Shown: positions 40,859 to 52,005, counted from the stretch's first letter. The stretch is 64,000 nt of DNA from Parvibaculaceae bacterium (GCA_019636015.1 JAHBYJ010000001.1:1984001-2048000), one strand, 5' to 3'. Made by a program: numbers and translations. The notes: generated by a model not told the origin, from the letters alone.

Positions 40859-41422
40859 ATGGCTGACGACAGTTTTGACATCGACGATACCGAACGCCGG
40901 ATGCGCGGAGCGCTTCAGTCGCTGAAGCAGGAATTCGCGGGTCTGCGGACCGGCCGAGCGACGGCGAGCCTGCTCGAGCCGATCGTGGTCGAGGCCTATG
41001 GCCAGTCGATGCCGATCAACCAGGTCGGCACCATCGGCGTGCCGGAGCCGCGCATGCTCACGGTGCAGGTCTGGGACAAGGGCATGGTCTCCGCCGTTGA
41101 AAAGGCGATCCGCAGTTCGGGTCTCGGCCTGAACCCGAATGTGGACGGCATGCTGATCCGTCTGCCGATCCCGGAACTCAATCAGGAGCGCCGCGCCGAA
41201 CTGACCAAAATTGCGGCGAAATATACCGAGCAGGCCCGGATCGCCGTCCGCAACGTCCGCCGCGACGCCATGGACCACCTGAAACGCCTCGAAAAAGACT
41301 CACAGATGAGTCAAGACGACCACAAGGCATGGGCCGACAAGGTGCAGAAGCTGACCGACAAGGTGATCGGCGAAGTGGATGCAGCGCTGGCGCACAAGGA
41401 GGCCGAAATCATGCAGGTCTGA
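40859..41422 (+). CDS. frr: Ribosome recycling factor
   Basis: Splits the post-termination ribosome together with EF-G. It has 187 residues with the typical three-helix bundle pattern and motifs [11 protein letters not shown] (about 32-42) and RRDAMDHLK near 133. The ATG is preceded by AAGAAGGA. It stands in the conserved tsf-pyrH-frr-uppS order. Confidence 0.97.
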   Translation: MADDSFDIDDTERRMRGALQSLKQEFAGLRTGRATASLLEPIVVEAYGQSMPINQVGTIGVPEPRMLTVQVWDKGMVSAVEKAIRSSGLGLNPNVDGMLIRLPIPELNQERRAELTKIAAKYTEQARIAVRNVRRDAMDHLKRLEKDSQMSQDDHKAWADKVQKLTDKVIGEVDAALAHKEAEIMQV

Positions 41423-41495
41423 GGATCTGCTTGTTTCGGAGTTGGGTGAGAGGTTGCCGTTAACCATATGATTCTCATTGAGAAAGAATGGCACC

Positions 41496-42263
41496 ATGAC
41501 GCTCACCAATGAGCGGAATCTGAGCGACGCATTGCCGGGGGCGCTTCCCCGGCACGTCGCCATCATCATGGACGGCAACGGCCGCTGGGCAGCCCGGCGC
41601 CACCTGCCTCGCGTAGCCGGGCATCGCCAGGGCGTGGAGGCGGTTCGCGTGATCGTCCGCGCGGCGGGCGAACTCGGCATCGAATATCTGACGCTCTACG
41701 GCTTCAGCTCCGAGAACTGGAAGAGGCCGGCCGAAGAGGTCAGCGACCTCATGGGGCTGCTCCGGCTTTTCATCCGCCGCGACCTCGCCGAACTGCATCA
41801 GAACGGCGTGCAGGTCCGCGTGATCGGCGACCGCGACCATCTCGATCTCGACATCGTGGCGCTGATCGACGAGGCGGAAGCTCTGACCCGCAACAATGAC
41901 CGGCTGAAGCTCCAGATCGCTTTCAATTACGGCGGCCAGAACGAGATCGCGGCCGCCATGCGCCGCATCGCGCGCGAAGTGAAGGCCGGCCGGCTCGACC
42001 CCGAAGCCATCACCCCTGAACTCGTCGCGGGCTTTCTCGACACGGCCGGCATCCCCGACCCCGATCTCATCATCCGCACCAGCGGAGAGAAGCGCCTTTC
42101 GAATTTCCTGATCTGGCAGGGCGCCTATGCCGAACTTGTTTTCTCCGACGCGCTCTGGCCCGACTTCACACCGGAAAAGCTGCGTGAAGCAGTTGAGGAA
42201 TATTGCGGCCGCAGCCGCCGCTTCGGCGGTCTCGATGCAACCGGACCGGCCGGTCAGCCATGA
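41496..42263 (+). CDS. uppS: Isoprenyl transferase (undecaprenyl diphosphate synthase)
   Basis: Cis-prenyltransferase that builds the C55 lipid carrier for peptidoglycan and other envelope polymers. It has 255 residues. The catalytic Asp26 lies in [10 protein letters not shown], with [11 protein letters not shown] near 70-80 and the C-terminal [16 protein letters not shown]. The ATG at 41496 was chosen; a TTG 18 nt upstream is less likely. The stop overlaps the cdsA start (ATGA). Confidence 0.96.
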   Translation: MTLTNERNLSDALPGALPRHVAIIMDGNGRWAARRHLPRVAGHRQGVEAVRVIVRAAGELGIEYLTLYGFSSENWKRPAEEVSDLMGLLRLFIRRDLAELHQNGVQVRVIGDRDHLDLDIVALIDEAEALTRNNDRLKLQIAFNYGGQNEIAAAMRRIAREVKAGRLDPEAITPELVAGFLDTAGIPDPDLIIRTSGEKRLSNFLIWQGAYAELVFSDALWPDFTPEKLREAVEEYCGRSRRFGGLDATGPAGQP

Positions 42264-43108
42264 CGGAAATCGCCGAAACCCAGGCCCGGCCCACGGGCGA
42301 CCTGAAGCTCCGCGTCATCTCGGCGGTCGTTCTCGCGCCGCTTGTGCTTGGAGCGGTCTGGCTCGGTGGCTGGTTCTTCGCCGCTCTCCTTGCGGTCGCG
42401 GCGGCGATCATGGCCCATGAATTGTCGGGCCTGCTGTTCGGCGAAGCGAGCATCCGCAAGGCGGCGGCCCTTGCAGTGACCGCGCTTGTGGCTGTGGCGC
42501 TTGCCGGTATGGGCCTTTTCACGGCCGCCCTCGCCGCAGGCGCGGCGGGCCTCGCTTTTGCGCTGGCCGCTAGAAGCTGGACGGGGCAGGCGCTTTGGCC
42601 CGCGCTTTTCGCCTATCTCTATCTCGTGCCGCCGCTGGTCGCGCTGATCTGGCTGCGCGCCGACCCGGAGCTCGGCCTTGCGGTCCTGATCTGGATGCTG
42701 GCGACCGTTTGGGCCATCGACATCTTTGCCTATTTCGCGGGCCGCTTCATCGGCGGACCGAAGCTCGCGCCAAGGATTTCTCCGAAAAAAACCTGGGCCG
42801 GCCTCATCGGCGGCATGGCGGGGGCAATTGCCGTCGCGATTGCGGCCTGGACCTGGCTCGGCACCGGCTCGCTCCTTGCTCTTGTTGCCATTGCCGTCGT
42901 CCTCACCGTTCTCGAGCAGGCGGGCGATTTCGCGGAATCGGCGCTGAAGCGCCGCGCGGGCGTGAAGGATTCGGGCAAGCTCATTCCCGGCCATGGCGGT
43001 ATTCTTGACCGCGTCGACGGGCTGGTGGCTGTCGCGCTTGGCGCTGCCTTGCTCGCGCTGGTCAACAATGCGGCGAGCCCTGCCGCGGGAGTTCTGATTT
43101 GGCATTGA
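42260..43108 (+). CDS. cdsA: Phosphatidate cytidylyltransferase
   Basis: Makes CDP-diacylglycerol, the precursor of all phospholipids. It is a 282-residue integral membrane protein with about eight hydrophobic helices. The family signature near the C terminus reads [24 protein letters not shown] (about residues 233-256). It overlaps uppS by 4 bp and dxr by 10 bp. Confidence 0.95.
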   Translation: MTEIAETQARPTGDLKLRVISAVVLAPLVLGAVWLGGWFFAALLAVAAAIMAHELSGLLFGEASIRKAAALAVTALVAVALAGMGLFTAALAAGAAGLAFALAARSWTGQALWPALFAYLYLVPPLVALIWLRADPELGLAVLIWMLATVWAIDIFAYFAGRFIGGPKLAPRISPKKTWAGLIGGMAGAIAVAIAAWTWLGTGSLLALVAIAVVLTVLEQAGDFAESALKRRAGVKDSGKLIPGHGGILDRVDGLVAVALGAALLALVNNAASPAAGVLIWH

Positions 43109-44322
43109 GCATCGCCCCGGATAGCGGCAATGCCGATCTGCCCCTGCCCGGCGGCGGGCGCCGGAGCGTTTCCATCCTTGGGTCGACCGGCTCCATCGGA
43201 TGTTCGACGCTCGATCTCGTTTCCCGGAACCGAGACTGCTACGACATCGTCGCCCTGACCGCACATCGCAACGTCGAGGCGCTGGTGGCGCAGGCGAGGG
43301 AATACAGGCCCGATCTCGCAGTCATCGCAGACGAGGCGCTTTTTCCGGCGCTCAAGGACGGGCTTTCCGGCACCGGTATCGAGGTTGCGGCAGGCGATGC
43401 CGCGATCGCCGAAGCTGCCGCCCGCCCGGCCGAGTGGGTCATGGCGAGCATCGTCGGCGCCGCGGGCCTTGCTCCGACGCTTGCCGCCGTCCGCCGCGGC
43501 GCCCATGTGGCGCTCGCCAACAAGGAATGCCTCGTTTCCGCCGGCCCGCTGTTTCTTGCGGAAGTGATGAAATCCGGCGCCACGCTGCTGCCGGTCGACT
43601 CCGAGCACAACGCGATTTTCCAGGTACTCGACGAGAAGCGGCTCGAGACAGTCGACAAGATCGTGCTGACGGCCTCCGGCGGACCGTTCCGGACCTGGAG
43701 CCTCGCCGAAATGGAAAAGGCAAGCCCTGCACAGGCGGTGGCGCATCCCCGCTGGGACATGGGCGCCAAGATATCGGTCGATTCCGCGACCCTGATGAAC
43801 AAGGGGCTGGAGCTCATCGAGGCTCACTACCTCTTTCCGGTCGGCGAGCCTCGCCTCGATGTCATCATTCACCCGGAATCGATCGTCCATAGCATGGTCG
43901 CCTATGTGGACGGATCGGTGCTTGCCCAGCTCGGCTCACCCGACATGCGCACCCCTATTGCCTATGCGCTGGCCTGGCCGGAGCGCATGGCAGCCCCGAC
44001 AGAGAAGCTCGACCTCGCCCGGATTGGCCGGTTAACCTTCGAAGATCCTGATTTGAAACGGTTTCCGGCCCTCGGCCTCGCCCGGGATGCGCTTCGCGCT
44101 GGAGGGGCGGCACCGACCGTCCTCAATGCCGCCAACGAGGTTGCCGTGGAGGCCTTCCTGGGCGGCGGCATCGGCTTTCTCGATATAGCCCGGCTTTCGG
44201 CGGATATTCTGGCGGATTGCGCCGGCCGGAACTCTGCCCCGGCCGATCTGGACGGCGTTTACGAAATTGACAGAAACACCCGGATTCTTGCGCGGGAGTG
44301 GGTGCAAAAGCACAGCCGCTGA
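43099..44322 (+). CDS. dxr: 1-deoxy-D-xylulose 5-phosphate reductoisomerase
   Basis: Second step of the MEP isoprenoid pathway. The 407-residue product has the NADPH loop LGSTGSIGCSTLDLV near residue 27, the metal-binding LPVDSEHNAIFQ around 165-176, and ASGGPFRTW. The start is TTG at 43099 with GGGAG 7 nt upstream, inside the end of cdsA; a TTG two codons later is possible. It supplies precursors for the upstream uppS product. Confidence 0.95.
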   Translation: MALSIAPDSGNADLPLPGGGRRSVSILGSTGSIGCSTLDLVSRNRDCYDIVALTAHRNVEALVAQAREYRPDLAVIADEALFPALKDGLSGTGIEVAAGDAAIAEAAARPAEWVMASIVGAAGLAPTLAAVRRGAHVALANKECLVSAGPLFLAEVMKSGATLLPVDSEHNAIFQVLDEKRLETVDKIVLTASGGPFRTWSLAEMEKASPAQAVAHPRWDMGAKISVDSATLMNKGLELIEAHYLFPVGEPRLDVIIHPESIVHSMVAYVDGSVLAQLGSPDMRTPIAYALAWPERMAAPTEKLDLARIGRLTFEDPDLKRFPALGLARDALRAGGAAPTVLNAANEVAVEAFLGGGIGFLDIARLSADILADCAGRNSAPADLDGVYEIDRNTRILAREWVQKHSR

Positions 44323-44452
44323 CGTAGGCTGTGTGCAGCAAATGGTCCCGGGGTCTGTCAGAATGGCCGGGGTGGGTAGCTAGTGGGGGAACGGCAATGC
44401 CTGGTCCGATTTCGGCCGGGCCTGTCGCCTGTTGAGTGGGACAACGGACTTG

Positions 44453-45610
44453 ATGGAATTGCTTGCGGGGATAGGAGGCTTCGGGGAATCCCTCTGGGGC
44501 TATCTCGTTCCATTCCTCTTCGTGTTGACCATTGTGGTCTTCTTCCATGAGCTTGGCCATTTCTCGGTGGCACGCTGGTTCGGCGTGAAGGTCGATGTGT
44601 TCTCGATCGGTTTCGGCCGAGAGATATTCGGCTGGAATGATCGTCACGGCACGCGCTGGAAAGTGAGCTGGGTTCCGCTTGGCGGCTATGTAAAGTTCGC
44701 CGGTGACGAGAACGCAGCGAGCGTGCCCGACCGCGACAAACTGGCTGCGATCCCGGAAGAGCAGAAGGCTGGGCTGTTCCATTTCAAGCCGTTGCATCAG
44801 CGCGCTGCCGTGGTCGCCGCAGGTCCGATCGCCAATTTCATTCTCGCCATCGTCATTTTCGCCTGCGTCTTCATGTTTGTCGGCCGCCAGGTCAGCGCGC
44901 CGGTGGTGAGCGGCGTGGTCGAGGGAAGCCCCGCCGCGGCCGCGGGCTTCATGGTGGGAGACAGGATCGTCTCCATCGACGGTTCAAGCATCGAAAGCTT
45001 CGAGGAAGTTCAGCGATATGTCTCGGTGACACGCTCCGCCATGGCCTTCGGCGTCGAGCGCGAAGGCCGCCTCCTGACGCTCGAGGCGACGCCGCAGGTC
45101 AACGAAATCACCGACACGTTCGGAAATGTGCACCGGGTGCCGCAACTCGGCCTCCAGCGCGACGGTACGTCGGAAGTGATCCGCAGCAACCCGGCCGCCG
45201 CGGTCTGGCAAGGCGTCAAGCATACCGGCTTCATCATCGAGCAGACCTTTGCCTATATCGGCCGCATGATCACCGGCCGGGAGTCGACGGACCAGCTTCG
45301 CGGCCCGATCGGCATTGCCGAGACCTCCGGGCAGATCGCGACATTCGGCATCGTCGCCCTTCTCTCGCTGACGGGCCTTCTGTCCGTCAGCATCGGGCTG
45401 CTCAATCTGTTTCCGGTGCCCCTGCTTGATGGCGGTCATCTTCTGTACTATGCGGTTGAGGCCGTGCGCGGACGCCCGCTTGGCGAGGAAGCCCAGGAAT
45501 ACGGCTTCCGCATCGGGCTCGCGCTGGTCATGACTTTGATGATATTTGCGACCTGGAACGACCTGTCTCGACTGCAGGTCTTCTCGTTTCTCGGTGGATT
45601 GTTCAGCTAA
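44453..45610 (+). CDS. rseP: RIP metalloprotease RseP (site-2 protease)
   Basis: Intramembrane zinc protease that cleaves anti-sigma factors in envelope stress signalling. About 385 residues: the first helix holds the HELGH motif (His32, Glu33, His36), a PDZ domain lies at roughly 130-210, and the C-terminal helix carries the third ligand region PLLDGGHLLYY. Start choice: ATG at 44453; a TTG at 44432 would add seven residues without a better ribosome-binding site. The neighbours dxr and bamA are conserved across proteobacteria. Confidence 0.93.
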   Translation: MELLAGIGGFGESLWGYLVPFLFVLTIVVFFHELGHFSVARWFGVKVDVFSIGFGREIFGWNDRHGTRWKVSWVPLGGYVKFAGDENAASVPDRDKLAAIPEEQKAGLFHFKPLHQRAAVVAAGPIANFILAIVIFACVFMFVGRQVSAPVVSGVVEGSPAAAAGFMVGDRIVSIDGSSIESFEEVQRYVSVTRSAMAFGVEREGRLLTLEATPQVNEITDTFGNVHRVPQLGLQRDGTSEVIRSNPAAAVWQGVKHTGFIIEQTFAYIGRMITGRESTDQLRGPIGIAETSGQIATFGIVALLSLTGLLSVSIGLLNLFPVPLLDGGHLLYYAVEAVRGRPLGEEAQEYGFRIGLALVMTLMIFATWNDLSRLQVFSFLGGLFS

Positions 45611-45685
45611 ATGCCGCGATTGGATGGCGACGTTCGGATGCGACAGGGCTCGCACTCCGGCGGAGAGGTAAGGTTAGGGGACAGG

Positions 45686-48046
45686 ATGGGGCGACTTGCC
45701 GGCTACATGACAAGAACGGTGCGCATTGCGGTGTTCGCCGCGGCATTGCTCGTTTCGCCGATGATCGCGGGCGGCGTTGGAGGCATGGGCCAGGCCCGCG
45801 CCGAAGCGCCCTACATCACGGAAATCGTCGTCCAGGGCAATCAGCGCATCGAAGCCGGCACCGTCCGGACCTACATGCTGCTCCTGCCCGGCATGCAGTA
45901 CGATCCGGAAATCGCCGACGCATCGCTGAAGCAGCTTTTCGGCACCGGCCTCTTTGCGGACGTGTCGATGCATCTCGACGGCACCCGCGTGATCGTATCG
46001 GTGGTCGAGAACCCGATCATCAACCGCATCGCCTTCGAAGGTAACAGCGCAATCAACGAGGACGACCTGAAACAGGAAGTCCAGCTTCAGCCCCGCACCG
46101 TCTATACGCGCGCGAAGGTCCAGAGCGACGTGACCCGCATCATCGAGCTTTACCGGCGTGGTGGACGATTCTCCGCGACTGTGGAGCCCAAGATCATTCA
46201 GCTGCCGCAGAACCGCGTCGACCTCGTGTTCGAGATCAACGAAGGTGCGCGGACGAAGATTGCCTCCATCAATTTCATCGGCAATTCGAAGTTCAGCGAC
46301 GGCAAGCTGCGCGAAGTCATCTCTACGAGCGAATCCGCCTGGTGGAAGTTCCTGTCTTCGTCCGACAGCTACGATCCCGATCGCCTGACCTATGACCGCG
46401 AATTGCTGCGTCGCTTCTATCTGCAGCGCGGCTATGCGGACTTCCGCGTTGTCTCCGCGATCGCCGATCTGCGCCGTGACGACTCGGCATTCCACATCAC
46501 TTTCACTGTGGACGAAGGCGAAATTTACGAGTTCGGCGACGTGACCGTCACCACCGAACTCGCAAAGCTCAATAAGGAAGAGCTCGAAGCACTTCTGCTT
46601 CCGAAGACGGGCGAAACCTACAATGCCGGCTTGATCGACAAGACGCTCGATGCGCTGACCTACGCGGCGGGCACGAGTGGCTATGCCTTCGCGGAGGTGC
46701 GGCCGCGCATCCGCCGGCGTTCCGACGAACGGGTGATCGATCTCACCTTCCAGATCACGGAAGGCCCGCGCGTCTATGTCGAACGCATCAACATCACGGG
46801 TAACTCGCGCACCCTCGACAAGGTAGTGCGCCGCCAGATGCGGATGTCCGAGGGCGACGCCTTCAACAAGGTGCTGCTCGACAGATCGGAAAAGAACATC
46901 CGCGCGCTTGGCTACTTCGCCAAGGTGGAAGTCACGCAAGACCCCGGCAGCGAAGCCGACAAGACCGTCCTCAATGTCGATGTGCAGGAGCAGTCCACCG
47001 GCTCGCTCTCGCTCAGCGCCGGCTTCTCGACGCTCGATAACGCGGTTGCGGGCATTCAGCTCTCCGAGCGCAACTTCCTCGGCCGCGGATTGCAGCTCAG
47101 CACCAGCCTTTCGATCTCGAAGCGCAGACAGCTGATCGACTTCCGTTATACGGACCCGTATTTCCTCGATCGCAATCTCGTCGGCGGCTTCGACCTCTTC
47201 GGCAGCGAGACCAACTACCAGAACGAATCCTCGTTCAACTCGCGCTCGCAGGGTTTCGGTCTGCGCTTCGGCTTCCCGCTTTCCGAGAAGGCGCGGTTCC
47301 TGGCGCGATATCAGTTCCGCTTCGACGAGATTTTCGACGTCCGCTATCAATCCTGTAGCATTGCGCCGCCGAATACGCCCTGCGTGTCGCCGGTCATCGC
47401 GGCTGCTGAAGGCGAAAAGTACCGCTCGATCATCGGCTACGACTATTACTACGACAACCGTAATGATCCGGTCGACCCGACGGGCGGCTGGGACTTCCTC
47501 TTCAGCCAGAACTTCGCCGGCTTGGGCGGCAACGTCCGCTATCTCTCGAATGAAGTGCTCGCGCGCTTCTACTATCCGCTCGCGGACGATTTCCTGACGA
47601 GCTGGAAGCTGGACGGCGGCTATGTTCAGGGGCTCGGTCAGGACGTGCCTCTGGCCGACCACTTCTTCAAGGGCGGCAATACGATCCGCGGCTTTGCCCG
47701 CGGCGGCGTCGGTCCGCGCGACGTACAGTCCCCGAACAGGGATGCTGTCGGCGCTCTCGCCTATATTTTCGGCACTGCGGAACTCTCGTTCCCGAACGGC
47801 TTGCCGGAGGCTCTGGGCGTGAGAACTTCGGTGTTCGTCGACGGCGGCTTTATCGGCCTGTCGGACTACGATGCGAGCATCTATCCAGGCGTCGTGGACG
47901 ACTTCGCGCCGCGCGCCTCGGTAGGGATCAGCCTTTACTGGCAGTCGCCTTTCGGTCCTATCCGGCTCGATCTTGCACAGGTGCTGCTCGACGAGCCATA
48001 CGACGAGAGGGAGGCGTTCCGCTTCAGCGCGGGTACGTCGTTCTGA
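45686..48046 (+). CDS. bamA: Outer membrane protein assembly factor BamA
   Basis: Central Omp85 protein that inserts beta-barrels into the outer membrane. From the ATG at 45686 (AGGGG upstream) it has 786 residues: a signal peptide (cleavage near ARAEA, about residue 40), five POTRA repeats to about residue 430, and a 16-strand barrel with the GGNTIRGFARGGVGPRD loop near 665-681. The C terminus ends in phenylalanine (AGTSF), as expected for a barrel signal. A frame start 75 nt upstream is less likely. Confidence 0.95.
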   Translation: MGRLAGYMTRTVRIAVFAAALLVSPMIAGGVGGMGQARAEAPYITEIVVQGNQRIEAGTVRTYMLLLPGMQYDPEIADASLKQLFGTGLFADVSMHLDGTRVIVSVVENPIINRIAFEGNSAINEDDLKQEVQLQPRTVYTRAKVQSDVTRIIELYRRGGRFSATVEPKIIQLPQNRVDLVFEINEGARTKIASINFIGNSKFSDGKLREVISTSESAWWKFLSSSDSYDPDRLTYDRELLRRFYLQRGYADFRVVSAIADLRRDDSAFHITFTVDEGEIYEFGDVTVTTELAKLNKEELEALLLPKTGETYNAGLIDKTLDALTYAAGTSGYAFAEVRPRIRRRSDERVIDLTFQITEGPRVYVERINITGNSRTLDKVVRRQMRMSEGDAFNKVLLDRSEKNIRALGYFAKVEVTQDPGSEADKTVLNVDVQEQSTGSLSLSAGFSTLDNAVAGIQLSERNFLGRGLQLSTSLSISKRRQLIDFRYTDPYFLDRNLVGGFDLFGSETNYQNESSFNSRSQGFGLRFGFPLSEKARFLARYQFRFDEIFDVRYQSCSIAPPNTPCVSPVIAAAEGEKYRSIIGYDYYYDNRNDPVDPTGGWDFLFSQNFAGLGGNVRYLSNEVLARFYYPLADDFLTSWKLDGGYVQGLGQDVPLADHFFKGGNTIRGFARGGVGPRDVQSPNRDAVGALAYIFGTAELSFPNGLPEALGVRTSVFVDGGFIGLSDYDASIYPGVVDDFAPRASVGISLYWQSPFGPIRLDLAQVLLDEPYDEREAFRFSAGTSF

Positions 48047-48100
48047 CCCGGGCTGCGGGGGGAGCAGCTTGCAATGAGACCTAATGAGGGATGCTCTAAA

Positions 48101-48706
48101 ATGAGTTCCAAGTTGAGTGTAAAGCGTATCGCCGTGTCTTTGGCCGTGGCTCTGGGGTTGAGCCTGTCGGCCGTCGCGGCACAGGCGGCCGGTCCGGCCG
48201 TCATTCTGGTGGTCGACACGCAGGGCGTGTTCGCCCAGTCCAAGGCCGGTCAGAGCATCCGCAGCCAGTATGAGGAACAGGTCAAGAAGATCATGGCCGA
48301 CGGCAAGAAGACGGATGACGCTCTTCAGGCCGATGCGAAGAAATTGCAGGAAGAGCGCTCGCTGCTCTCGCAGGAAGATCTGCAGAAGCGCGTGCAGAGC
48401 CTGCAGCAGCGGACCGGCGAGTTCCAGCAGTCGATCCAGATCAAGCAGCAGGGTCTGCAGCTCGGCGTGCAGCGCGCAGAGTCCCAGGTGGAGGCGGCGC
48501 TGCGCCCGATCTTCGCCGAGATCATGAAGGAGCAGAAGGCCACGCTGCTGCTCGACCAGGCCGTGGTGCTTGCCGGCGGCGCCGATCTCGATATTTCGGC
48601 GGAAGTGCTGAAGCGGCTCAATGAAAAGCTTGCCCGCGTCGAGGTGAAGGCCTTGACGAAGGAGGAAATCGAGGCGGCACAGAAGGCTGCCGCGAACGGG
48701 CGTTAA
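48101..48706 (+). CDS. OmpH/Skp family periplasmic chaperone
   Basis: Skp-like holdase for nascent outer-membrane proteins. About 201 residues with a signal peptide (to AAQA near residue 29), a short beta core (ILVVDTQGVFAQSKAG) and two long charged helices rich in Lys, Glu and Gln that form the coiled-coil tentacles. An upstream ATG at 48074 would add nine residues; both starts have purine-rich sites. The position between bamA and lpxD is the conserved one for skp. Confidence 0.9.
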   Translation: MSSKLSVKRIAVSLAVALGLSLSAVAAQAAGPAVILVVDTQGVFAQSKAGQSIRSQYEEQVKKIMADGKKTDDALQADAKKLQEERSLLSQEDLQKRVQSLQQRTGEFQQSIQIKQQGLQLGVQRAESQVEAALRPIFAEIMKEQKATLLLDQAVVLAGGADLDISAEVLKRLNEKLARVEVKALTKEEIEAAQKAAANGR

Positions 48707-48754
48707 GTCGCCAACTGATTGGCGGGCCCGATACGCGGCCCGGATGCGACATCT

Positions 48755-49816
48755 ATGGCGGATAAGCGGTTCTTCACCCTGGCGAATGCCTTGCCGCTCG
48801 GCGAGTTGGCAAGCCGGACAGGTGCGGCCCTCGGGCCGGGCGCGGACCCCGCTTATGCCATAGATGGCGTCGCTCCCCTGGACACGGCAGGAGCCGGCAA
48901 GGTCAGCTTTCTCGACAACCCGAAATATGCGGCGGCGTTCGAGGCGACGAAAGCAGCCGCCTGTTTCGTCCATCCGCGCTTCGCGGATCGCGCGCCGCAG
49001 GGGGTGATGCTGCTGGTCACGGAGCAGCCCTACCGGGCCTATGCGCTGGCGGCACAGATTTTTTATCCCGATGCCACATCCGGCAGCGACACGTTCGGCG
49101 AGCCCGGCGTCGTGCATGCCCGCGCATGCGTTCACGAGACGGCAAAGCTCGGCGAGAACGTCACCATCGAGCCGGGCGCCACGGTCGGCGCTCATGCCGA
49201 GATCGGGCGCAACACCGTGATCGGCTGCAACACGAGCATCGGCAAGGGCTGCACGGTGGGCAAGGACTGCTATATCGCGCCGAACGTGACGGTGAGCCAT
49301 GCCCATATCGGCGACCGCGTCATGCTGCATCCCGGGGTGCGGATCGGACAGGACGGGTTCGGTTTCGCCATGGGCTATCCGAAGCACGAGAAGGTGCCTC
49401 AACTCGGCCGTGTCATCATTCAGGACGACGTGGAGATCGGCGCCAACACGACGATCGACCGCGGCGCGGGGCCTGACACGGTGATCGGCGAGGGCACCAA
49501 GATTGATAATCTAGTGCAGATCGGCCACAACGTCGAAACGGGCCGCGGCTGCGTGATCGTCTCGCAAACCGGCATTGCGGGAAGCGCGAAGCTCGGCGAT
49601 TTCGTCGTGCTCGCGGCCCAGGTCGGCGTGACCGGTCATCTGACGATCAATAGCGGCGCGCAGATCGCGGCGCGGGGCGCGGTGGTGCATGATGTACCCG
49701 CGGGACAGCAATATGGCGGCGTGCCGGCGAAGCCGATCTCCGAATGGCGGCGCGAGGTCGTCGAACTCCGGAAGCTTGGCCGGCGCCCGAAAGCGGGCAA
49801 GAAGTCGGACGAATAG
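48755..49816 (+). CDS. lpxD: UDP-3-O-(3-hydroxyacyl)glucosamine N-acyltransferase
   Basis: Third lipid A step, adding the N-linked acyl chain. It has 353 residues: an N-terminal uridine-binding domain (about 1-110) and a left-handed beta-helix of hexapeptide repeats (for instance [14 protein letters not shown]). It starts at the ATG at 48755, judged by family length; a TTG 36 nt upstream is unlikely. Confidence 0.95.
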   Translation: MADKRFFTLANALPLGELASRTGAALGPGADPAYAIDGVAPLDTAGAGKVSFLDNPKYAAAFEATKAAACFVHPRFADRAPQGVMLLVTEQPYRAYALAAQIFYPDATSGSDTFGEPGVVHARACVHETAKLGENVTIEPGATVGAHAEIGRNTVIGCNTSIGKGCTVGKDCYIAPNVTVSHAHIGDRVMLHPGVRIGQDGFGFAMGYPKHEKVPQLGRVIIQDDVEIGANTTIDRGAGPDTVIGEGTKIDNLVQIGHNVETGRGCVIVSQTGIAGSAKLGDFVVLAAQVGVTGHLTINSGAQIAARGAVVHDVPAGQQYGGVPAKPISEWRREVVELRKLGRRPKAGKKSDE

Positions 49817-49846
49817 CGGCATTGGAAATCTGGGAAGGATGATCGT

Positions 49847-50323
49847 ATGAGCGAGGCTGAGGCGCCGGAAAAGCTCGACAGCGCCGATATCAACCGGGTG
49901 ATGGAGCTTCTCCCCCATCGATATCCGATGCTGCTGATCGACCGCATCATCGAGATGAAGGGCGATCAATCCGCCATCGGCATCAAGAATGTCACCGCGA
50001 ACGAGCCCTTCTTTCAGGGGCACTTCCCGGGACATCCGGTGATGCCGGGCGTTCTCATCGTCGAGGCCATGGCGCAGACGGCAGGTGCACTCGTCATCAA
50101 CAATCTCGGAACATCGGGCAGCAACCAGCTCGTCTATTTCATGACAGTGGACCGCGCCAAGTTCCGCAAGCCGGTTCTGCCGGGCGACGTTCTCGAATTG
50201 CATATGACGAAATTGCAGAGCCGCGGCCCGGTCTGGAAATATCACGGCGAAGGCCGCGTAAACGGCAAGCTCGTTGCCGAGTGCGATCTGGGCGCCATGA
50301 TCGCAGGTGCATCAGCGAAATGA
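49847..50323 (+). CDS. fabZ: 3-hydroxyacyl-ACP dehydratase FabZ
   Basis: Hot-dog fold dehydratase of fatty acid synthesis. It has 158 residues; the catalytic pair His59 (in GHFPGHP) and Glu73 (in LIVEAMAQ) is spaced 14 residues apart as in E. coli. It competes with LpxA for 3-hydroxyacyl-ACP, and the two genes overlap by 4 bp (ATGA). Confidence 0.96.
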   Translation: MSEAEAPEKLDSADINRVMELLPHRYPMLLIDRIIEMKGDQSAIGIKNVTANEPFFQGHFPGHPVMPGVLIVEAMAQTAGALVINNLGTSGSNQLVYFMTVDRAKFRKPVLPGDVLELHMTKLQSRGPVWKYHGEGRVNGKLVAECDLGAMIAGASAK

Positions 50324-51120
50324 CCAATGTACATCCGACGGCGATAGTCGATCCGAAAGCGGAGCTCGCGCCCGATGTCACCGTCGGTCCCTATTGCGTC
50401 GTCGGAGCGGACGTTTCGCTTGGCGAGGGTGTCGTGCTCCACTCGCATGTCGTGGTCGAGGGGCGAACCTCGGTCGGCGCGAGAACGCAGATCTATCCTT
50501 TCGCCTCGATCGGCCATGCGCCGCAGGACCTGAAGTATCGCGGTGAGCCGAGCCGGCTTGAGATCGGTACCGATAATCTCATCCGCGAACATGTGACCAT
50601 GAATCCGGGCACGGAAGGTGGCGGCATGCTGACGCGTGTCGGCAATCACTGCGCCTTTCTGACGGCATCGCATGTCGGCCACGACTCCATCGTCGGCAAT
50701 CATGTCGTGTTTTCCAACAACGTCATGCTGGCCGGTCACTGCAAGATCGACGATTACGTGATCTTCGGCGGCGGTGCCGCGCTGCACCAGTTCGGCCGCG
50801 TCGGCAAGCACGCCTTCATCGGCGGCATGAGCGCGGTCGAGAACGACGTGATCCCCTACGGGCTCGTCGTCGGCAACCGCGCCTATCTGATGGGGCTCAA
50901 TCTCATCGGCCTGAAGCGCCGCGGCTTTACCCGCGAGCAGATCGGGGCCATGCGCGAAGCCTATGGCCTTCTGTTCGCGGAAGAAGGCACCCTGAGAGAG
51001 CGGGTGGAAAAGGCGGCCGAACGCTTCGCCTCTCAGCCCGACGTCATGGATATCGTGAATTTCATCCGCTCGGAATCGGATCGGGCGATCTGCATGCCCC
51101 GGTCCGAGCGAGCGGCCTGA
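50320..51120 (+). CDS. lpxA: UDP-N-acetylglucosamine acyltransferase
   Basis: First committed lipid A step. It has 266 residues with a hexapeptide beta-helix followed by a helical C-terminal domain. The catalytic base corresponds to His121 in ASHVGHDS. The ATG overlaps the fabZ stop codon; longer frames inside fabZ are not supported. Confidence 0.96.
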   Translation: MTNVHPTAIVDPKAELAPDVTVGPYCVVGADVSLGEGVVLHSHVVVEGRTSVGARTQIYPFASIGHAPQDLKYRGEPSRLEIGTDNLIREHVTMNPGTEGGGMLTRVGNHCAFLTASHVGHDSIVGNHVVFSNNVMLAGHCKIDDYVIFGGGAALHQFGRVGKHAFIGGMSAVENDVIPYGLVVGNRAYLMGLNLIGLKRRGFTREQIGAMREAYGLLFAEEGTLRERVEKAAERFASQPDVMDIVNFIRSESDRAICMPRSERAA

Positions 51121-51129
51121 TCCCTGGCG

Positions 51130-52005
51130 ATGGAGACCGAGGGCAAACCCCGCAAACTCGGCATTGCCGCCGGTAGCGGCCCCTTGCCCGCAATGCTCGC
51201 CGACGCCGCACTGGCGGCTGGACGCGAGGTCTATGTCATCGGCATCGAAGGCGCGGCGGAGAAGGAGATCGAGCGGTTCCCTCATGCTTGGGTGCGCCTC
51301 GGCGCCATGGGGGAATTCCTGCGTCTTCTCAAGGAGAACCGCTGCGAGGATATCGTGTTGATCGGCGGCATAAAGCGGCCGAACCTCGCATCGCTCTTCC
51401 CCGACAAGACGGGCCGCTCCCTGATGCCGCGCGTCGCTCGCTGGCTGATGCAGGGAGACGACGGGTTGCTCCGAGGTCTTGCAGACTATTTCGAGAAGGA
51501 ACACGGATTCCGCGTCATCGGCGCGCATGAGGTGGCGGGCGGCCTGCTGGCGCCGGAAGGCGTGCTGAGCAAGGCTGTGCCATCGCCCGAGCAGGAAATC
51601 GATATCGATGTTGCCGCGCGTGCGGCGCTCGCCATAGGCGCCCTCGATATCGGACAGGGTGCTGTCGCTTGCCGCGGTGTCGTGCTGGCGCTCGAGGCGG
51701 CGGAAGGCACCGACCGGATGCTTGAGCGTGTGTCGTCGCTGCCGCAGGATGTACGAGGCCGGGAGGAAGCACGCGCGGGCGTGCTGGTGAAGCTCTCGAA
51801 GCCAGGTCAGGAAAAGCGCGTCGATCTGCCGACCGTCGGTGTGAAGACCGTCGAGAATGTCGCTGCCGCAGGGCTCGCAGGCATTGCCGTCGAAGCCGGC
51901 GGCGCCTTGATCGTCGATGGTGAGGCGGTGGCGCGTGCCGCGAACAGGGCCGGCATCTTCGTGGTGGGGCTTGCTCCCGACCGGCTGCGAAAGCTGCGGT
52001 CATGA
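51130..52005 (+). CDS. lpxI: UDP-2,3-diacylglucosamine diphosphatase LpxI
   Basis: LpxI (former DUF1009) replaces LpxH in alphaproteobacteria, hydrolysing UDP-2,3-diacylglucosamine to lipid X. It has 291 residues with the N-terminal GIAAGSGPLP motif (about 11-20) and a C-terminal domain with LPTVGVKTVENVAAAGLAGI (around 236-255) and AGG. It lies between lpxA and lpxB, as in Caulobacter, and overlaps lpxB by 4 bp. Confidence 0.94.
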   Translation: METEGKPRKLGIAAGSGPLPAMLADAALAAGREVYVIGIEGAAEKEIERFPHAWVRLGAMGEFLRLLKENRCEDIVLIGGIKRPNLASLFPDKTGRSLMPRVARWLMQGDDGLLRGLADYFEKEHGFRVIGAHEVAGGLLAPEGVLSKAVPSPEQEIDIDVAARAALAIGALDIGQGAVACRGVVLALEAAEGTDRMLERVSSLPQDVRGREEARAGVLVKLSKPGQEKRVDLPTVGVKTVENVAAAGLAGIAVEAGGALIVDGEAVARAANRAGIFVVGLAPDRLRKLRS